The notes below the pieces were generated by a model. It did no database searches. It saw nothing but the letters and a program-made list of their open reading frames with translations, and was not told the DNA's origin. DNA of 64,000 nucleotides from Qipengyuania psychrotolerans (GTDB taxonomy: Bacteria > Pseudomonadota > Alphaproteobacteria > Sphingomonadales > Sphingomonadaceae): the NCBI RefSeq assembly GCF_019711355.1, contig NZ_CP081297.1, positions 744,001 to 808,000 of the forward strand. Direction: 5' to 3'. This document shows positions 8,258 to 17,980 of the stretch, piece by piece (position 1 is the first letter of the stretch; each line of letters opens with the position of its first letter). The translations under genes and the position numbers were made by a program.

Positions 8258-9313
8258 ATGAAAACTCTCGGTTTCCACCGTATTGTTGCCAGCATCGCGA
8301 TGGCTTTCGCGCTGATTTTCGGTTCGCAAGCTGCGCTGGCGCAGGACGCTGCAGAAGCGACTTCGACAGAACAGCTCGAATCCGTTGATCCGGCGCAGGC
8401 TGCAGACGTTGCAGACGCGGATGCGGTCGTAGACGGCAGCAGCGGTTATACCCCGATGGCTCCGACCGAAGGGATCGGCATGCCGGTGGATCGCGGACTG
8501 GATATCCAGCAGCAGTTTTCCGAGACTGGCGAATATGCCTACGGCCTCCACATCGGCCTGATCTGGGTAATGGCGATCATCAGCCTCTTCGTACTTGGCC
8601 TGATGCTTTATACGATGTTCCGCTTCCGCAGGAGCGCAAACCCAGTCCCGTCCAAGACGAGCCACAATACGACAATCGAAGTCATCTGGACTGTCGTTCC
8701 GGCGCTTATCCTGCTCGGCATCGCGATCCCATCGATCACGCTGCTTGCCAAGCAGTACGAACCGATCCCGAAGGACGCGATCACGATCAAGGCCACCGGC
8801 TACCAGTGGTATTGGGGCTACACCTATCCGGACAACGGCGATTTCGAGATCATCTCGAACATGCTTGATGACAAGGAAGCTGATGCCAGGGGCGAGCCGC
8901 GCCAGCTTGCAGTCGACAACCGCATGGTTGTCCCGGTCGGCGTGCCGATCCGCTTGCAGACTACTGCCGCCGACGTAATCCATTCATTCGCGGTGCCGAG
9001 CCTCTGGTTCAAGCATGACGCGGTGCCCGGACGTCTCAATGAGAAAATCCTCATCGTCGACAAGCCCGGTGTCTATTACGGTCAGTGTTCGGAACTCTGC
9101 GGTGCACGGCATGCCTACATGCCCATCACCGTCGAAGCTTTGCCGATGGACAAATACAATGCATGGGTTCTGGCGCAGGGCGGTAGTATCGCTGGTGCCT
9201 CAGAAGCCGGTATCGAAGCCAATCCCGAAGCCGCTCCCATGCAGGAGCCGGAAAGCACTGTTGAAGGTGCTGCGGGTGCGGGTGAATTCCCGGTTGAAAA
9301 CCCGACGACCTGA
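8258..9313 (+). CDS. ctaC: Cytochrome c oxidase subunit II
   Basis: The CuA-bearing subunit of the aa3 oxidase, which takes electrons from cytochrome c. There is a signal peptide (1-28, cleavage after ALA), an acidic Ala-rich linker, transmembrane helices at about 97-119 and 141-163, then the periplasmic cupredoxin domain. CuA ligands visible are H242, C277, E279, C281, H285 and M288 (CSELCGARHAYM). The aromatic electron-entry patch is at 182-189. The C-terminal 45 residues are a low-complexity Ala/Glu/Pro tail. ctaD follows after 54 bases. Confidence 0.98.
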   Translation: MKTLGFHRIVASIAMAFALIFGSQAALAQDAAEATSTEQLESVDPAQAADVADADAVVDGSSGYTPMAPTEGIGMPVDRGLDIQQQFSETGEYAYGLHIGLIWVMAIISLFVLGLMLYTMFRFRRSANPVPSKTSHNTTIEVIWTVVPALILLGIAIPSITLLAKQYEPIPKDAITIKATGYQWYWGYTYPDNGDFEIISNMLDDKEADARGEPRQLAVDNRMVVPVGVPIRLQTTAADVIHSFAVPSLWFKHDAVPGRLNEKILIVDKPGVYYGQCSELCGARHAYMPITVEALPMDKYNAWVLAQGGSIAGASEAGIEANPEAAPMQEPESTVEGAAGAGEFPVENPTT

Positions 9314-9367
9314 TTAACGTTTAGATTTCAGTCCGACTGACGAACACGCATTCGAGAGTATAGCAAG

Positions 9368-11086
9368 ATGGCCACTACTGCCGACAGCTTCCAGGCTCAC
9401 GCCGATGACCACGCACATGATGCCGACCACAAGCCCGGCTTCTTCGCGCGCTGGTTCATGTCCACTAACCACAAGGACATCGGCACACTCTACCTGATCT
9501 TCGCGATCATCGCGGGCATCGTGGGTGGTGCCATTTCCGGCATCATGCGCATGGAGCTGGCCGAACCTGGCATCCAGTACCTCCAGTACTGGGCCAATTT
9601 GATGGGCGGCACGTCGGACATCGATAGCGCGCTCCATATGTGGAACGTGTTCATCACCGCACACGGCCTGATCATGGTGTTCTTCATGGTCATGCCGGCA
9701 ATGATCGGCGGCTTCGGCAACTGGTTCGTCCCGTTGATGATCGGTGCGCCTGACATGGCGTTCCCGCGCATGAACAACATCTCGTTCTGGCTGACGGTGG
9801 CGGGCTTCTTCTCGCTGTTGTTCTCGCTGTTCGTACCTGGCGGTATTGGCCCGGGCGCAGGCGTTGGCTGGACAGTTTACGCACCGCTTTCGACTTCCGG
9901 TTCGACCGGTCCGGCAGTCGATTTCGCGATCTTCTCGCTCCACCTCGCGGGCGCAGGCTCGATCTTGGGTGCGACCAACTTCATCACCACCATCTTCAAC
10001 ATGCGTGCGCCGGGCATGACCCTGCACAAGATGCCGCTGTTCGTATGGTCGGTGCTTGTAACCGCATTCCTGCTGCTGCTGGCCCTGCCGGTACTCGCGG
10101 CCGCGATCACCATGCTGATTACCGACCGTAACTTCGGCACGACCTTCTTCGACCCGGCAGGCGGCGGCGATCCCGTCCTTTACCAGCACCTGTTCTGGTT
10201 CTTCGGTCACCCCGAAGTGTACATCATGATCCTGCCGGGCTTCGGCATGGTCTCGCAGATCGTGGCAACCTTCAGCCGCAAGCCGGTCTTCGGCTATCTC
10301 GGTATGGCCTATGCCATGGTTGCGATCGGTGTCGTCGGCTTCGTCGTGTGGGCGCACCACATGTACACCGTCGGTCTCGACGTTAACACGAAGATGTACT
10401 TCACCGCGGCGACGATGGTCATCGCAGTGCCGACCGGCGTTAAGATCTTCAGCTGGATTGCCACGATGTGGGGCGGCTCTATCGAGTTCAAATCCCCGAT
10501 GGTCTGGGCGCTCGGCTTCATCTTCCTGTTCACCGTCGGCGGCGTCACCGGCGTGTACCTCGCCAATGGCGGCGTGGACGATGTGGTGCACGACACCTAC
10601 TTCGTGGTTGCCCACTTCCACTACGTGCTTTCGATGGGTGCCGTGTTCTCGCTCTTCGCCGGGTTCTATTACTGGTTCCCCAAGATGAGCGGCCGCATGC
10701 ACAGCGAATTCCTCGCGCACCTGCACTTCTGGGGCTTCTTCATCGGCGTGAACGTGATCTTCTTCCCGCAGCACTTCTTGGGCTGGCAGGGTATGCCGCG
10801 TCGCTATCCGGACTACGCGGAAGCATACACCTACTGGAACGAGATCAGTACGTTCGGTTACATGATCATGGCTGCTTCGATGCTCGTGTTCTTTGTGAAC
10901 ATCTTCTACGCATTCGTTGCCGGCAAGAAGGCTGAAGCGAACTATTGGGGCGAAGGCGCGACAACGCTCGAATGGACGCTGTCCAGCCCGCCGCCGTTCC
11001 ACCAGTTCAGCGAACTTCCCGTGATCGAAGAACATCACGACTATCACGATCACACGCCGCGCGGTGCGAAGCCCGCAGAAGCTTGA
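9368..11086 (+). CDS. ctaD: Cytochrome c oxidase subunit I (aa3 type)
   Basis: The 572-residue catalytic subunit, a heme-copper oxidase with 12 helices. Ligands and key residues can be placed: H99 (heme a), H281 with Y285 in HPEVY (CuB and the crosslinked tyrosine), E283 (proton gate), H330-H331 (CuB), and H416 and H418 (HFHYV; hemes a3 and a). The N-terminal 22 residues are His/Asp-rich. Preceded by ctaC and followed by a strong terminator, so the assembly genes further downstream have a separate transcript or rely on readthrough. Confidence 0.99.
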   Translation: MATTADSFQAHADDHAHDADHKPGFFARWFMSTNHKDIGTLYLIFAIIAGIVGGAISGIMRMELAEPGIQYLQYWANLMGGTSDIDSALHMWNVFITAHGLIMVFFMVMPAMIGGFGNWFVPLMIGAPDMAFPRMNNISFWLTVAGFFSLLFSLFVPGGIGPGAGVGWTVYAPLSTSGSTGPAVDFAIFSLHLAGAGSILGATNFITTIFNMRAPGMTLHKMPLFVWSVLVTAFLLLLALPVLAAAITMLITDRNFGTTFFDPAGGGDPVLYQHLFWFFGHPEVYIMILPGFGMVSQIVATFSRKPVFGYLGMAYAMVAIGVVGFVVWAHHMYTVGLDVNTKMYFTAATMVIAVPTGVKIFSWIATMWGGSIEFKSPMVWALGFIFLFTVGGVTGVYLANGGVDDVVHDTYFVVAHFHYVLSMGAVFSLFAGFYYWFPKMSGRMHSEFLAHLHFWGFFIGVNVIFFPQHFLGWQGMPRRYPDYAEAYTYWNEISTFGYMIMAASMLVFFVNIFYAFVAGKKAEANYWGEGATTLEWTLSSPPPFHQFSELPVIEEHHDYHDHTPRGAKPAEA

Positions 11087-11108
11087 TCGTCTGATACTGG
11101 ACAATAAC

Positions 11109-11146
11109 AAGCGGCCGGTCCCATGAGGGATCGGCCGCTTTGTTTT
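11109..11146 (+). terminator. Intrinsic terminator after ctaD
   Basis: A 14-base arm, AAGCGGCCGGTCCC, pairs across an ATGA loop with GGGATCGGCCGCTT (one G-T wobble), and TGTTTT follows. It ends the ctaC-ctaD unit. Confidence 0.85.
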
Positions 11147-11165
11147 GCGTGAAAGGATTCCAGCG

Positions 11166-12125
11166 ATGCCCGCAATGCAGAATATCGATGTCGGTGAACT
11201 GACCCTGCGGTGCGCTGTCGAGGGCGAGGGACCGCTGGTAATCATGGTCCACGGCTTTCCCGAGAGCTGGTACAGTTGGCGCCACCAGATCGGACCGGTT
11301 GCGGATGCCGGTTTCACCGCCTGCGCAATCGATGTGCGCGGCTATGGCGGCTCAGGCAAACCGGATCCGGTCGAAGCGTATTCGATGGAACGGATCGTCG
11401 GTGACCTGGTCGGCCTGAGGATGGCGCTCCAGCCTGACCGGCCAGCGATCCTTGTCGGGCACGATTGGGGCGCTCCTATCGTATGGAACAGCGCGCTCAC
11501 CCATCCCGAACATTTCCGCGCGGTGGCTGGCCTGTCCGTCCCGTTTGCGGGTGTGCCCGCGCGCCCCTTTTCCGAAGTGTTCCGCGAACATTTCACGTCA
11601 CAGGGCAAATACTTTTACCAGGAATATTTCCAAGCCGAAGGCGTCGCTGAAGCGGAAGCGGAGGCGGACCCGCGCGATTGGGTACACCGCATGATGTATT
11701 CGATCAGCGGCGACGTTCCTGCCGGCGCTTATTGGGACAAGGAATATGGCGCAACCTTCCTCGAGGGATTGCCCGACCCGCAGCCGGTTCCGTGGCTGAC
11801 CGAAGCCGACATGGATTATTACGAGGGCGAATTCCGCCAATCCGGTTTTCGCGGACCGCTTAACCGGTATCGCAATCACGAACGGGATTTTGAATGGCTC
11901 AAGGCGTGGCAGGGAAAGCGGATCGAACAGCCCGCCCTGTTCATCGGCGGGACGCGTGATCCTGCCACCTACCTGTTCGGTGCAGTGACTGATCCGATCG
12001 CCATGATGCGCATGTTCGCACCCAAGGTTGAGGGGCATATCCTCGAAGGTGTCGGCCATTGGACGCAGCAGGAAAGGCCCGAGGAAGTCAATCGCTTGCT
12101 ATTGGATTGGCTAGGGCGCCTCTGA
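11166..12125 (+). CDS. Alpha/beta hydrolase, epoxide hydrolase-like
   Basis: A 319-residue soluble alpha/beta hydrolase. HGFP (29-32) forms the oxyanion hole. The nucleophile is Asp100 in VGHDWG, typical of epoxide hydrolases and haloalkane dehalogenases rather than esterases. The catalytic His is H298 ([11 protein letters not shown]). A lid with several tyrosines lies between. Epoxide hydrolase is the better guess because of the HGFPESW block. The ATG at 11166 has GAAAGGA 8 bases upstream, and a TTG further up falls inside the terminator. It sits between ctaD and ctaB without an obvious functional link. Confidence 0.85.
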   Translation: MPAMQNIDVGELTLRCAVEGEGPLVIMVHGFPESWYSWRHQIGPVADAGFTACAIDVRGYGGSGKPDPVEAYSMERIVGDLVGLRMALQPDRPAILVGHDWGAPIVWNSALTHPEHFRAVAGLSVPFAGVPARPFSEVFREHFTSQGKYFYQEYFQAEGVAEAEAEADPRDWVHRMMYSISGDVPAGAYWDKEYGATFLEGLPDPQPVPWLTEADMDYYEGEFRQSGFRGPLNRYRNHERDFEWLKAWQGKRIEQPALFIGGTRDPATYLFGAVTDPIAMMRMFAPKVEGHILEGVGHWTQQERPEEVNRLLLDWLGRL

Positions 12126-12172
12126 GCCCTTTATCGGAAGGTCGTTTCACCCTATATGCGCAATCGATTCCC

Positions 12173-13090
12173 ATGACCCAGGCTGTTCCCACCCAGCTCC
12201 CAGCGGATTGGCGCGATTTTTACGCGCTCACCAAGCCGCGCGTGATGAGCCTCGTGATCTTCACCGGCCTGTGCGGCTTGCTCGCCGCGCCGGGGAGCAT
12301 CAATCCCGTAATCGGCTTTACCGCGATCCTGTGCATTGCACTGGGCGCGGGCGGGGCCGCAGCGCTCAATCAGTGGTGGGAAGCGGATCTCGATGCAGGG
12401 ATGAAGCGTACCGCGCAGCGTCCGCTGCCGACCGGCAAGATGCAGCGTACCGATGCGCGTGATTTCGGCATCCTGATTTCGGCAGCTTCTGTGATGATCA
12501 TGGGGCTGGCCGTGAACTGGCTTTCCGCAGCGATCCTGGCGTTCTCGATTTTCTATTACGCCGTGATCTACACGATCTGGCTCAAACCCCGCACGCCCCA
12601 GAATATCGTGATCGGCGGCGGCGCAGGCGCGTTTCCCCCGTTGATCGGTTGGGTCGCAGTGACAGGCGACATCACCCTGATGCCGGTTCTGCTGTTTGCG
12701 ATTATCTTCACCTGGACACCGCCGCATTTCTGGGCGCTCGCCCTGTTCGTGCAGAGCGATTACGCCAAGGTGGGCATCCCCATGATGCCCGTGGTCAAAG
12801 GTGCCAAATCCACCCGCCGCCAGATACTGGCCTATTCGGTCATCTTGGTGCCGGTCGCGGTTGCTCCGTGGCTCATCGGCGGGACCGGACCGGTTTACGG
12901 GATTGCAGCCATCGTCTTGTCGCTTGCTTTCCTGCTACTGTCTTTCCCGGTCGCGTTTCGCGAACCTGTGGAAGGCGACAAGATGCTGCCCGAAAAACGC
13001 CTGTTCGGTTTTAGCATCCTTTACCTCTTCGCCCTTTTTGCCGCGCTGGTCGCCGACCGGTTCGCCGCCCAATACGGAGCATTCGCATGA
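12173..13090 (+). CDS. ctaB: Protoheme IX farnesyltransferase
   Basis: CtaB/CyoE converts heme B to heme O, the first step to heme A for the oxidase encoded alongside. It is a 305-residue UbiA-type prenyltransferase with about nine helices. The first Asp-rich motif is the [19 protein letters not shown] block, and the second lies in the loop [15 protein letters not shown]. The ATG at 12173 gives a normal N-terminus. The stop overlaps the next small gene (ATGA). Confidence 0.96.
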   Translation: MTQAVPTQLPADWRDFYALTKPRVMSLVIFTGLCGLLAAPGSINPVIGFTAILCIALGAGGAAALNQWWEADLDAGMKRTAQRPLPTGKMQRTDARDFGILISAASVMIMGLAVNWLSAAILAFSIFYYAVIYTIWLKPRTPQNIVIGGGAGAFPPLIGWVAVTGDITLMPVLLFAIIFTWTPPHFWALALFVQSDYAKVGIPMMPVVKGAKSTRRQILAYSVILVPVAVAPWLIGGTGPVYGIAAIVLSLAFLLLSFPVAFREPVEGDKMLPEKRLFGFSILYLFALFAALVADRFAAQYGAFA

Positions 13091-13206
13091 CCCCCGAGGA
13101 AGAAGCCGAATTTAAGCGCCGCCAGAAAAGCCGCAACCTTGTGCTAGGCGGTATCCTTCTCTTCCTCGCCGTGCTTTTCTACATGATCACAATCGCTAGG
13201 ATGTGA
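13087..13206 (+). CDS. 39-residue single-helix membrane protein of the cox operon
   Basis: The ORF starts at an ATG overlapping the ctaB stop by four bases and ends 8 bases before ctaG. It encodes a charged N-terminus ([17 protein letters not shown]) and one hydrophobic helix (about 18-36). Alphaproteobacterial cox operons often carry a small protein of this shape (called CoxF in some annotations) at this place. I can support the gene by position, overlap and composition, but not a specific role. An assembly or accessory function for the oxidase is likely. Confidence 0.8.
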   Translation: MTPEEEAEFKRRQKSRNLVLGGILLFLAVLFYMITIARM

Positions 13207-13214
13207 GGACGTAA

Positions 13215-13787
13215 ATGACTGCTGCCACGCTCGAACAACGCAAGACCCGCACCGCGATGCTGGCCCTGCTTGGCGCTTGCGCGATGCTCGGTCTCGGTTA
13301 TGCGGCGGTGCCGCTGTATGAATTGTTCTGCCAGGTCACGGGTTTTGGCGGAACCACCCAGCGCGCCACTGAAAGCGAAGCCAGCCTTGCCGAGCGCATG
13401 GGCCAGGCAGCCGGCGGCAAGCAAATTTCCATCCGCTTCGACGGTTCGGTAGCGCCGGGCCTTGGCTGGACCTTCCGCCCCGAACAGTTGACCGACACGG
13501 TCACGATCGGACAGCGCGACATGGCGATTTATGTCGCGAAGAATAACGGTACGGAGCCGGTGACCGGAACGGCGACATTCAATGTTACCCCGGTTCAGGC
13601 GGGTGCCTATTTCAACAAGATCCAGTGTTTCTGCTTTACGGAACAGACGCTGCAGGCCGGGCAGGAAGTGCGCATGCCCGTGCTGTACTTCGTCGATCCC
13701 AAGGCGCTGGACGATCCCAATATGGAGGGTGTCGAACAGATCACCCTCTCGTACACTTTCCACCGCGCTATAGATTCTGGGGAGTAG
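13215..13787 (+). CDS. ctaG: Cytochrome c oxidase assembly protein CtaG (Cox11)
   Basis: A copper chaperone that delivers copper to the CuB site of subunit I. 190 residues: an N-terminal transmembrane helix (about 13-33), then an immunoglobulin-like periplasmic domain with the copper-binding C138 and C140 in IQCFCFTEQ. The conserved third Cys (C39) lies just after the helix (YELFCQVTG). It sits between the 39-residue gene and ctaE. Confidence 0.97.
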   Translation: MTAATLEQRKTRTAMLALLGACAMLGLGYAAVPLYELFCQVTGFGGTTQRATESEASLAERMGQAAGGKQISIRFDGSVAPGLGWTFRPEQLTDTVTIGQRDMAIYVAKNNGTEPVTGTATFNVTPVQAGAYFNKIQCFCFTEQTLQAGQEVRMPVLYFVDPKALDDPNMEGVEQITLSYTFHRAIDSGE

Positions 13788-13853
13788 ACCCTAGACCCGC
13801 GCGCCGAGGCGCTTTAAGGGCAGCGCGCAACGCGAATACAGGACGCGAGTAAA

Positions 13854-14675
13854 ATGGCTGGCAACGTCAATCACGAATATCACATTCTCGAACCCGATAT
13901 CTGGCCGTTCATCGGCTCGTTGTCGGCGCTTACTTTCACCAGCGGCATGGTGCTGTTCATGCACGATATGTCGAGCGCGCACCTTGTGCTTGGCCTCGGC
14001 ATTGCCGGTCTGATCGCCACGTTCTTCGCGTGGTTCAGCAACATCGTGAAGGAAGCCCAGCGGGGTGACCATACACCAGTTGTCCAGCTGCACATGCGTT
14101 ACGGCATGATCCTGTTCATCGCTTCGGAAGTCATGTTTTTCGTTGGCTGGTTCTGGAGCTGGTTCGACTTTTCGCTGTTCCCCTCGGAAATCTCCGAGGT
14201 GGTCGGCGGCGTCTGGCCGCCTGCAGCCATCGAAGAAGTTATCAACCCCTTCAGCCTTCCGCTGCTCAACACCATGATCCTGCTGTGTTCGGGTACCACG
14301 GTTACGTGGGCGCACCATTCGCTGATCCATGGCGATCGTGAGGGGCTGAAGAAGGGCCTGTGGCTTACGATCCTGCTTGGCGCGGTGTTCACCTGCATCC
14401 AGGCCTATGAGTACGGCGTTGCGCCGTTCGCATTTGGCGGCAACACCTACAGCTCGGCCTTCTATATGGCGACCGGGTTCCACGGCTTCCACGTTCTGGT
14501 CGGTACGATCTTCCTGATCGTCTGCCTTGTCCGCACCTACAAGGGCCACTTTACCCCGCGCCAGCACTTCGGTTTCGAAGCGGCTGCATGGTACTGGCAC
14601 TTCGTCGATGTGGTGTGGTTGTTCCTCTTCGCCGTCGTCTACGTCTGGGGCGGATGGGGCGCCGAATTCCACTGA
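13854..14675 (+). CDS. ctaE: Cytochrome c oxidase subunit III
   Basis: A 273-residue seven-helix subunit that stabilises the active site and carries lipid. Typical segments are HMRYGMILFIASEVMFFVGWFWSWF (seen in pieces over about 80-105), the FHGFHVLVG motif and the C-terminal WYWHFVDVVWLFLF helix. The gene runs directly into the DUF983 gene (TGATG). Confidence 0.98.
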   Translation: MAGNVNHEYHILEPDIWPFIGSLSALTFTSGMVLFMHDMSSAHLVLGLGIAGLIATFFAWFSNIVKEAQRGDHTPVVQLHMRYGMILFIASEVMFFVGWFWSWFDFSLFPSEISEVVGGVWPPAAIEEVINPFSLPLLNTMILLCSGTTVTWAHHSLIHGDREGLKKGLWLTILLGAVFTCIQAYEYGVAPFAFGGNTYSSAFYMATGFHGFHVLVGTIFLIVCLVRTYKGHFTPRQHFGFEAAAWYWHFVDVVWLFLFAVVYVWGGWGAEFH

Positions 14676-15064
14676 TGCCGTCCGGTTCGCCGGAACATGA
14701 AAAGGGGCAGCCGGGCATTGGCCAGGCTGCCCTTTTCGGTTTGTGTCCCAAGTGCGGATCGAAAACGATGTTCGCAGGAATGCTGGCGTTCGCAGATCGG
14801 TGCCGCGTTTGCAGCCTCGACTTCTCGCGGTTCAATGTGGGTGACGGACCAGCCGCGCTGGTAACGCTCGCAGTGGGCACGATCACCGTGGCGCTGGCGA
14901 TCTGGCTTCAACTATCGGTCGAGCCGCCACTATGGGTACACGCTGTCCTCTGGATCCCGCTGACGCTGGTGCTGGTTATCGGGATGCTGCGCGTAACCAA
15001 GGCTGGTTTGCTTGCCAGTGAATACCAGAACCAGGCCGGTGAGGCAGGAAGAATAGACCCGTGA
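14675..15064 (+). CDS. DUF983 family membrane protein
   Basis: A 129-residue protein with an N-terminal zinc-ribbon-like part (CPKCG about 24-28 and CRVC about 44-47) and two transmembrane helices (about 60-80 and 85-105). DUF983 genes accompany cox operons in alphaproteobacteria; the biochemical role is not known. The ATG overlaps the ctaE stop by one base, and the 3' end overlaps the SURF1 GTG. Oddly, codons 9-21 lie in a terminator-like hairpin (see 14701-14738). Confidence 0.88.
   Translation: MPSGSPEHEKGQPGIGQAALFGLCPKCGSKTMFAGMLAFADRCRVCSLDFSRFNVGDGPAALVTLAVGTITVALAIWLQLSVEPPLWVHAVLWIPLTLVLVIGMLRVTKAGLLASEYQNQAGEAGRIDP
14701..14738 (+). terminator. Terminator-like hairpin inside the 5' end of the DUF983 gene
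   Basis: AAAAGGGGCAGCC pairs with GGCTGCCCTTTT across an 11-13 base loop, 25 bases after the ctaE stop, and CGGTTTG follows. The shape is that of an intrinsic terminator or attenuator for the cox transcript, but it also encodes residues of the downstream protein, so both functions may be combined. Confidence 0.5.
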
Positions 15065-15636
15065 AAAGCATTCCCGTCATTCCGTCGATAATCGTGGGCG
15101 CGGCGATTGCGGTCATGATCGCATTGGGCTTCTGGCAGCTTGGCCGGATGGACGAGAAGGAAGCGCTTATCGTCCGGGCCGAGCAGGCCCTGAAAATGTC
15201 TGCTGAGGTCGAATACCCTTCCGATCCCGCGTCGATTGACGACGTTATCTACCGCAGGACCAGTGTCACCTGTGAGAGCGCCAGCGGGTGGACAACCGTC
15301 GCCGGGACAAGCGCCCGCGGCGAGAAGGGCGTGGCTCAGAGGGTATCGTGCCAACGCCCCGATGCCGAGCCGCTTACCGTCGATATCGGATGGTCCCGCG
15401 ATCCCGCACCAGTCGAATGGGCTGGCGGCGAAGTCAGCGGTGTGATCGCACCGGGCGGCCGAATTGTCGCAACCACCGGTCTGGCTGGTCTTGAGCCTCT
15501 CGCGGCACCTGATCCGCGCAACTTGCCGAACAACCACCTTGCCTATGCTGGGCAGTGGTTCTTTTTCGCCCTTACGGCCCTGGTGATATACTTGCTTGCA
15601 CTGCGCCGACCGGGCACTCGGGCTAAGGACGAATAA
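15061..15636 (+). CDS. SURF1 family cytochrome oxidase biogenesis protein
   Basis: A 191-residue Shy1/SURF1 protein, implicated in inserting heme A into subunit I. An N-terminal helix (about 7-25, followed by FWQLGRMDEKEAL) and a C-terminal helix (about 163-181, starting GQWFFFALTAL) flank a periplasmic beta domain. The NNHLAYAGQWF motif before the last helix is characteristic. The GTG start at 15061 overlaps the DUF983 stop (GTGA). It is shorter than typical SURF1 (about 220-250), with a compact middle domain. Confidence 0.93.
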   Translation: MKSIPVIPSIIVGAAIAVMIALGFWQLGRMDEKEALIVRAEQALKMSAEVEYPSDPASIDDVIYRRTSVTCESASGWTTVAGTSARGEKGVAQRVSCQRPDAEPLTVDIGWSRDPAPVEWAGGEVSGVIAPGGRIVATTGLAGLEPLAAPDPRNLPNNHLAYAGQWFFFALTALVIYLLALRRPGTRAKDE

Positions 15637-15687
15637 AGACCCGCTTGCTTGCTTGGCAGCATCGCCGCGTCTAACCGCTTTCGCGCA

Positions 15688-17079
15688 ATGAAATATGTCT
15701 CCACCCGCGGCAGCGCTCCGGCGCTCGACTTTGCCGGCGTCACGCTGGCCGGCCTCGCAAATGATGGCGGCCTCTACGTACCTGAAGCATGGCCGCAATT
15801 CTCGGCCGATGAAATCGCTGCAATGCGCGGCCTGCCTTACGCGGAAGTCGCGGCGCGCGTCATGGAGCCATTCGTCGGCGATGGCCTGACGCCGGACAGA
15901 CTGCGCGAATTGACGGACAAGGCTTACGGCCGCTTCGCGCATACGGCAGTGACACCGCTCGTCCAGCTCGACGAGCAACAATGGCTGCTGGAGCTTTTTC
16001 ACGGCCCAACGCTCGCCTTCAAGGACGTGGCGTTGCAGATGCTGGGCTTGCTGTTCGAGGAGTTCCTCTCGCGGGAACAGGGTAGCCTGACCATTGTGGG
16101 CGCCACCAGCGGCGATACCGGCAGCGCAGCAATCGATGCCGTGGCGGGTCTCGATAATGTCGAGATATTCATGCTCCATCCCAAAGGGCGGGTGAGCGAC
16201 GTTCAGCGCCGCCAGATGACCACGGTGCGCGCGCCCAACGTGCACAACATCGCGATCGATGGCAGCTTCGATGATGCGCAGGCGATGGTGAAACGCATCT
16301 TTGCTGACGAAGGTGTAACGGCGAAGCACCGGATCGGCGCGGTCAATTCAATCAACTGGGCGCGGCTGATGGCGCAGGTGGTGTATTACTTCACCTCGGC
16401 TCTCCAGCTCGGCGGACCGGAACGCAAAGTGGCTTTCAGCGTGCCGACCGGCAATTTCGGCGATGTCTTCGCAGGTCACGTGGCGGCGCGCATGGGCCTG
16501 CCAATCGAAAAGCTGCTGGTTGCCACCAATATCAACGATATCCTGCACCGCGCGCTGAGCCAGGGCGATTATTCGACCGGCACGGTAACCCCGACCGCCG
16601 CGCCCAGCATGGACATACAGGTCAGCTCCAATTTTGAACGCTTGCTGTTCGATGTGGGGGGACGCGACGGCTCGGCCATGGCCGAGCAGATGCGCGGCTT
16701 CGATGCAGCAAAGGCCATGCGCCTGACCAATGCGCAGCGCGAAGGCTCATCCGCGCTGTTTGCCAGTGCCAGAACCGATGCGGATGAAATGGCTCAGACC
16801 ATGCGTTGGGCATTCGAACAATGCGGCGAATTGCTCGATCCGCATACTGCCATCGGACTGCATGCTGCGCGACGCGCCGGTATCGCGGCGGATATCCCGG
16901 TCGTCACACTCGCCACTGCGCACCCTGCCAAATTCCCTGACGCGGTCGAAAGAGCCACGGGCCTCCGCCCGCCGCTTCCTGCCCGGGTCGGCGACCTGTT
17001 TGCGCGAGAGGAGAGCTACGTCGAACTACCCGGAACCTATGAAGCGGTCCGCCGGCATATCCTGGAGCAAGCAAGCTGA
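15688..17079 (+). CDS. thrC: Threonine synthase
   Basis: A PLP enzyme that converts O-phosphohomoserine to threonine. 463 residues. The N-terminal KYVSTRG block and the PLP-binding Lys112 in GPTLAFKDVALQ are visible, as are the phosphate-binding GATSGDTGSAA loop and the SVPTGNFGDVFAG motif. It is of the longer, class II fungal/proteobacterial type. It follows SURF1 at about 50 bases, a common alphaproteobacterial arrangement, and overlaps the next gene by one base. Confidence 0.97.
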   Translation: MKYVSTRGSAPALDFAGVTLAGLANDGGLYVPEAWPQFSADEIAAMRGLPYAEVAARVMEPFVGDGLTPDRLRELTDKAYGRFAHTAVTPLVQLDEQQWLLELFHGPTLAFKDVALQMLGLLFEEFLSREQGSLTIVGATSGDTGSAAIDAVAGLDNVEIFMLHPKGRVSDVQRRQMTTVRAPNVHNIAIDGSFDDAQAMVKRIFADEGVTAKHRIGAVNSINWARLMAQVVYYFTSALQLGGPERKVAFSVPTGNFGDVFAGHVAARMGLPIEKLLVATNINDILHRALSQGDYSTGTVTPTAAPSMDIQVSSNFERLLFDVGGRDGSAMAEQMRGFDAAKAMRLTNAQREGSSALFASARTDADEMAQTMRWAFEQCGELLDPHTAIGLHAARRAGIAADIPVVTLATAHPAKFPDAVERATGLRPPLPARVGDLFAREESYVELPGTYEAVRRHILEQAS

Positions 17080-17972
17080 TGGCTGAGTTGATCCGCGATC
17101 CCATGCTCATGATTGGCGACGGGTGGGAATCCTACCGCCTGCTCGACAGCGGACATGGGCGAAAGTTCGAAGCCTATGGCGACTACCGCTTCATCCGCCC
17201 TGAACCACAGGCCATGTGGACGCCGCGGATGGAGGAATGGGATGCTCATGCCGAGTTCGTACCCGGCAGTGATGAGGACGGCGGCGGGCGCTGGCAATAT
17301 TTCCGCGAGGTCCCGCGCGATGGCTGGCAACTGGGTTGGGGTGACGAAGTGCGCTTCACTGCGCACTGCACACCTTTTCGCCACCTTGGGTTTTTCCCCG
17401 ACATGGCTCCGGTCTGGGACTGGATGGGCGAGAAACTGGACGGCCGCACTGATGCCGAAACACTCAACCTGTTTGGCTACACCGGTGTCGGGACGCAGGC
17501 CCTGAGCCGCTATGGGCCCGTGACCCATGTCGATGCGAGCAAGAAATCTGTAGCCCAGGCACGCGAGAATGCTGCCCTTTCCAGCGTCGGCGATCGCCCG
17601 ATACGCTGGCTGGTCGACGATGCGAGCAAGTTCGCCGCCCGCGAAGTCCGCCGCGAAAACCGCTATGACGGTATCATCCTCGACCCGCCCAAATTCGGGC
17701 GCGGACCGAAAAACGAAACCTGGCGTCTCGAGCAGAGCCTGCCCGAACTCATTCAGGACTGCCGCGAGCTTCTCGACGAGAACAGCCGCTTCATGTTTCT
17801 GACAGTCTATGCTGTGCGCATGAGCAGCCTGGCACTTGGCGGATTGCTCGAAGAAGTATTCAGCGGGCTTCCGGGCACCATTGAACACGGCGACCTCGCA
17901 GTGCGCGAGACCGGCGAAAACGGACGGCACCTGCCCACCGCGATCTTCGCGCGCTGGTCCAATCCGGGTTAG
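17079..17972 (+). CDS. Class I SAM-dependent methyltransferase, RlmI/RlmK-like
   Basis: A 297-residue methyltransferase. The SAM-binding segment is LNLFGYTGVGTQAL followed by HVDASKKSV. Catalytic motif IV is DPPKFGRGP, as in rRNA 5-methylcytosine and N2-methylguanine methyltransferases of the RlmI family. The N-terminal third (1-110) is a separate beta-rich part containing conserved tryptophans. An rRNA target is probable but unproven. Coupled to thrC by a TGATG overlap. Confidence 0.85.
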   Translation: MAELIRDPMLMIGDGWESYRLLDSGHGRKFEAYGDYRFIRPEPQAMWTPRMEEWDAHAEFVPGSDEDGGGRWQYFREVPRDGWQLGWGDEVRFTAHCTPFRHLGFFPDMAPVWDWMGEKLDGRTDAETLNLFGYTGVGTQALSRYGPVTHVDASKKSVAQARENAALSSVGDRPIRWLVDDASKFAAREVRRENRYDGIILDPPKFGRGPKNETWRLEQSLPELIQDCRELLDENSRFMFLTVYAVRMSSLALGGLLEEVFSGLPGTIEHGDLAVRETGENGRHLPTAIFARWSNPG

Positions 17973-17980
17973 GGAGAGCA

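Noticed and set aside
9314..11317. Long open frame on the minus strand opposite ctaD
   Set aside because: It is the antisense image of a strongly conserved oxidase gene, rich in His/Arg/Asp as expected from reverse-frame GC bias, with no ribosome-binding site and no recognisable domain.
13795..13830. GCGC-rich pairing before ctaE
   Set aside because: Short and without a T-run; explained by GC-rich spacer sequence rather than a terminator.
14908..16329. Open frame on the minus strand opposite thrC and SURF1
   Set aside because: Shadows several real genes and lacks a plausible start and promoter.
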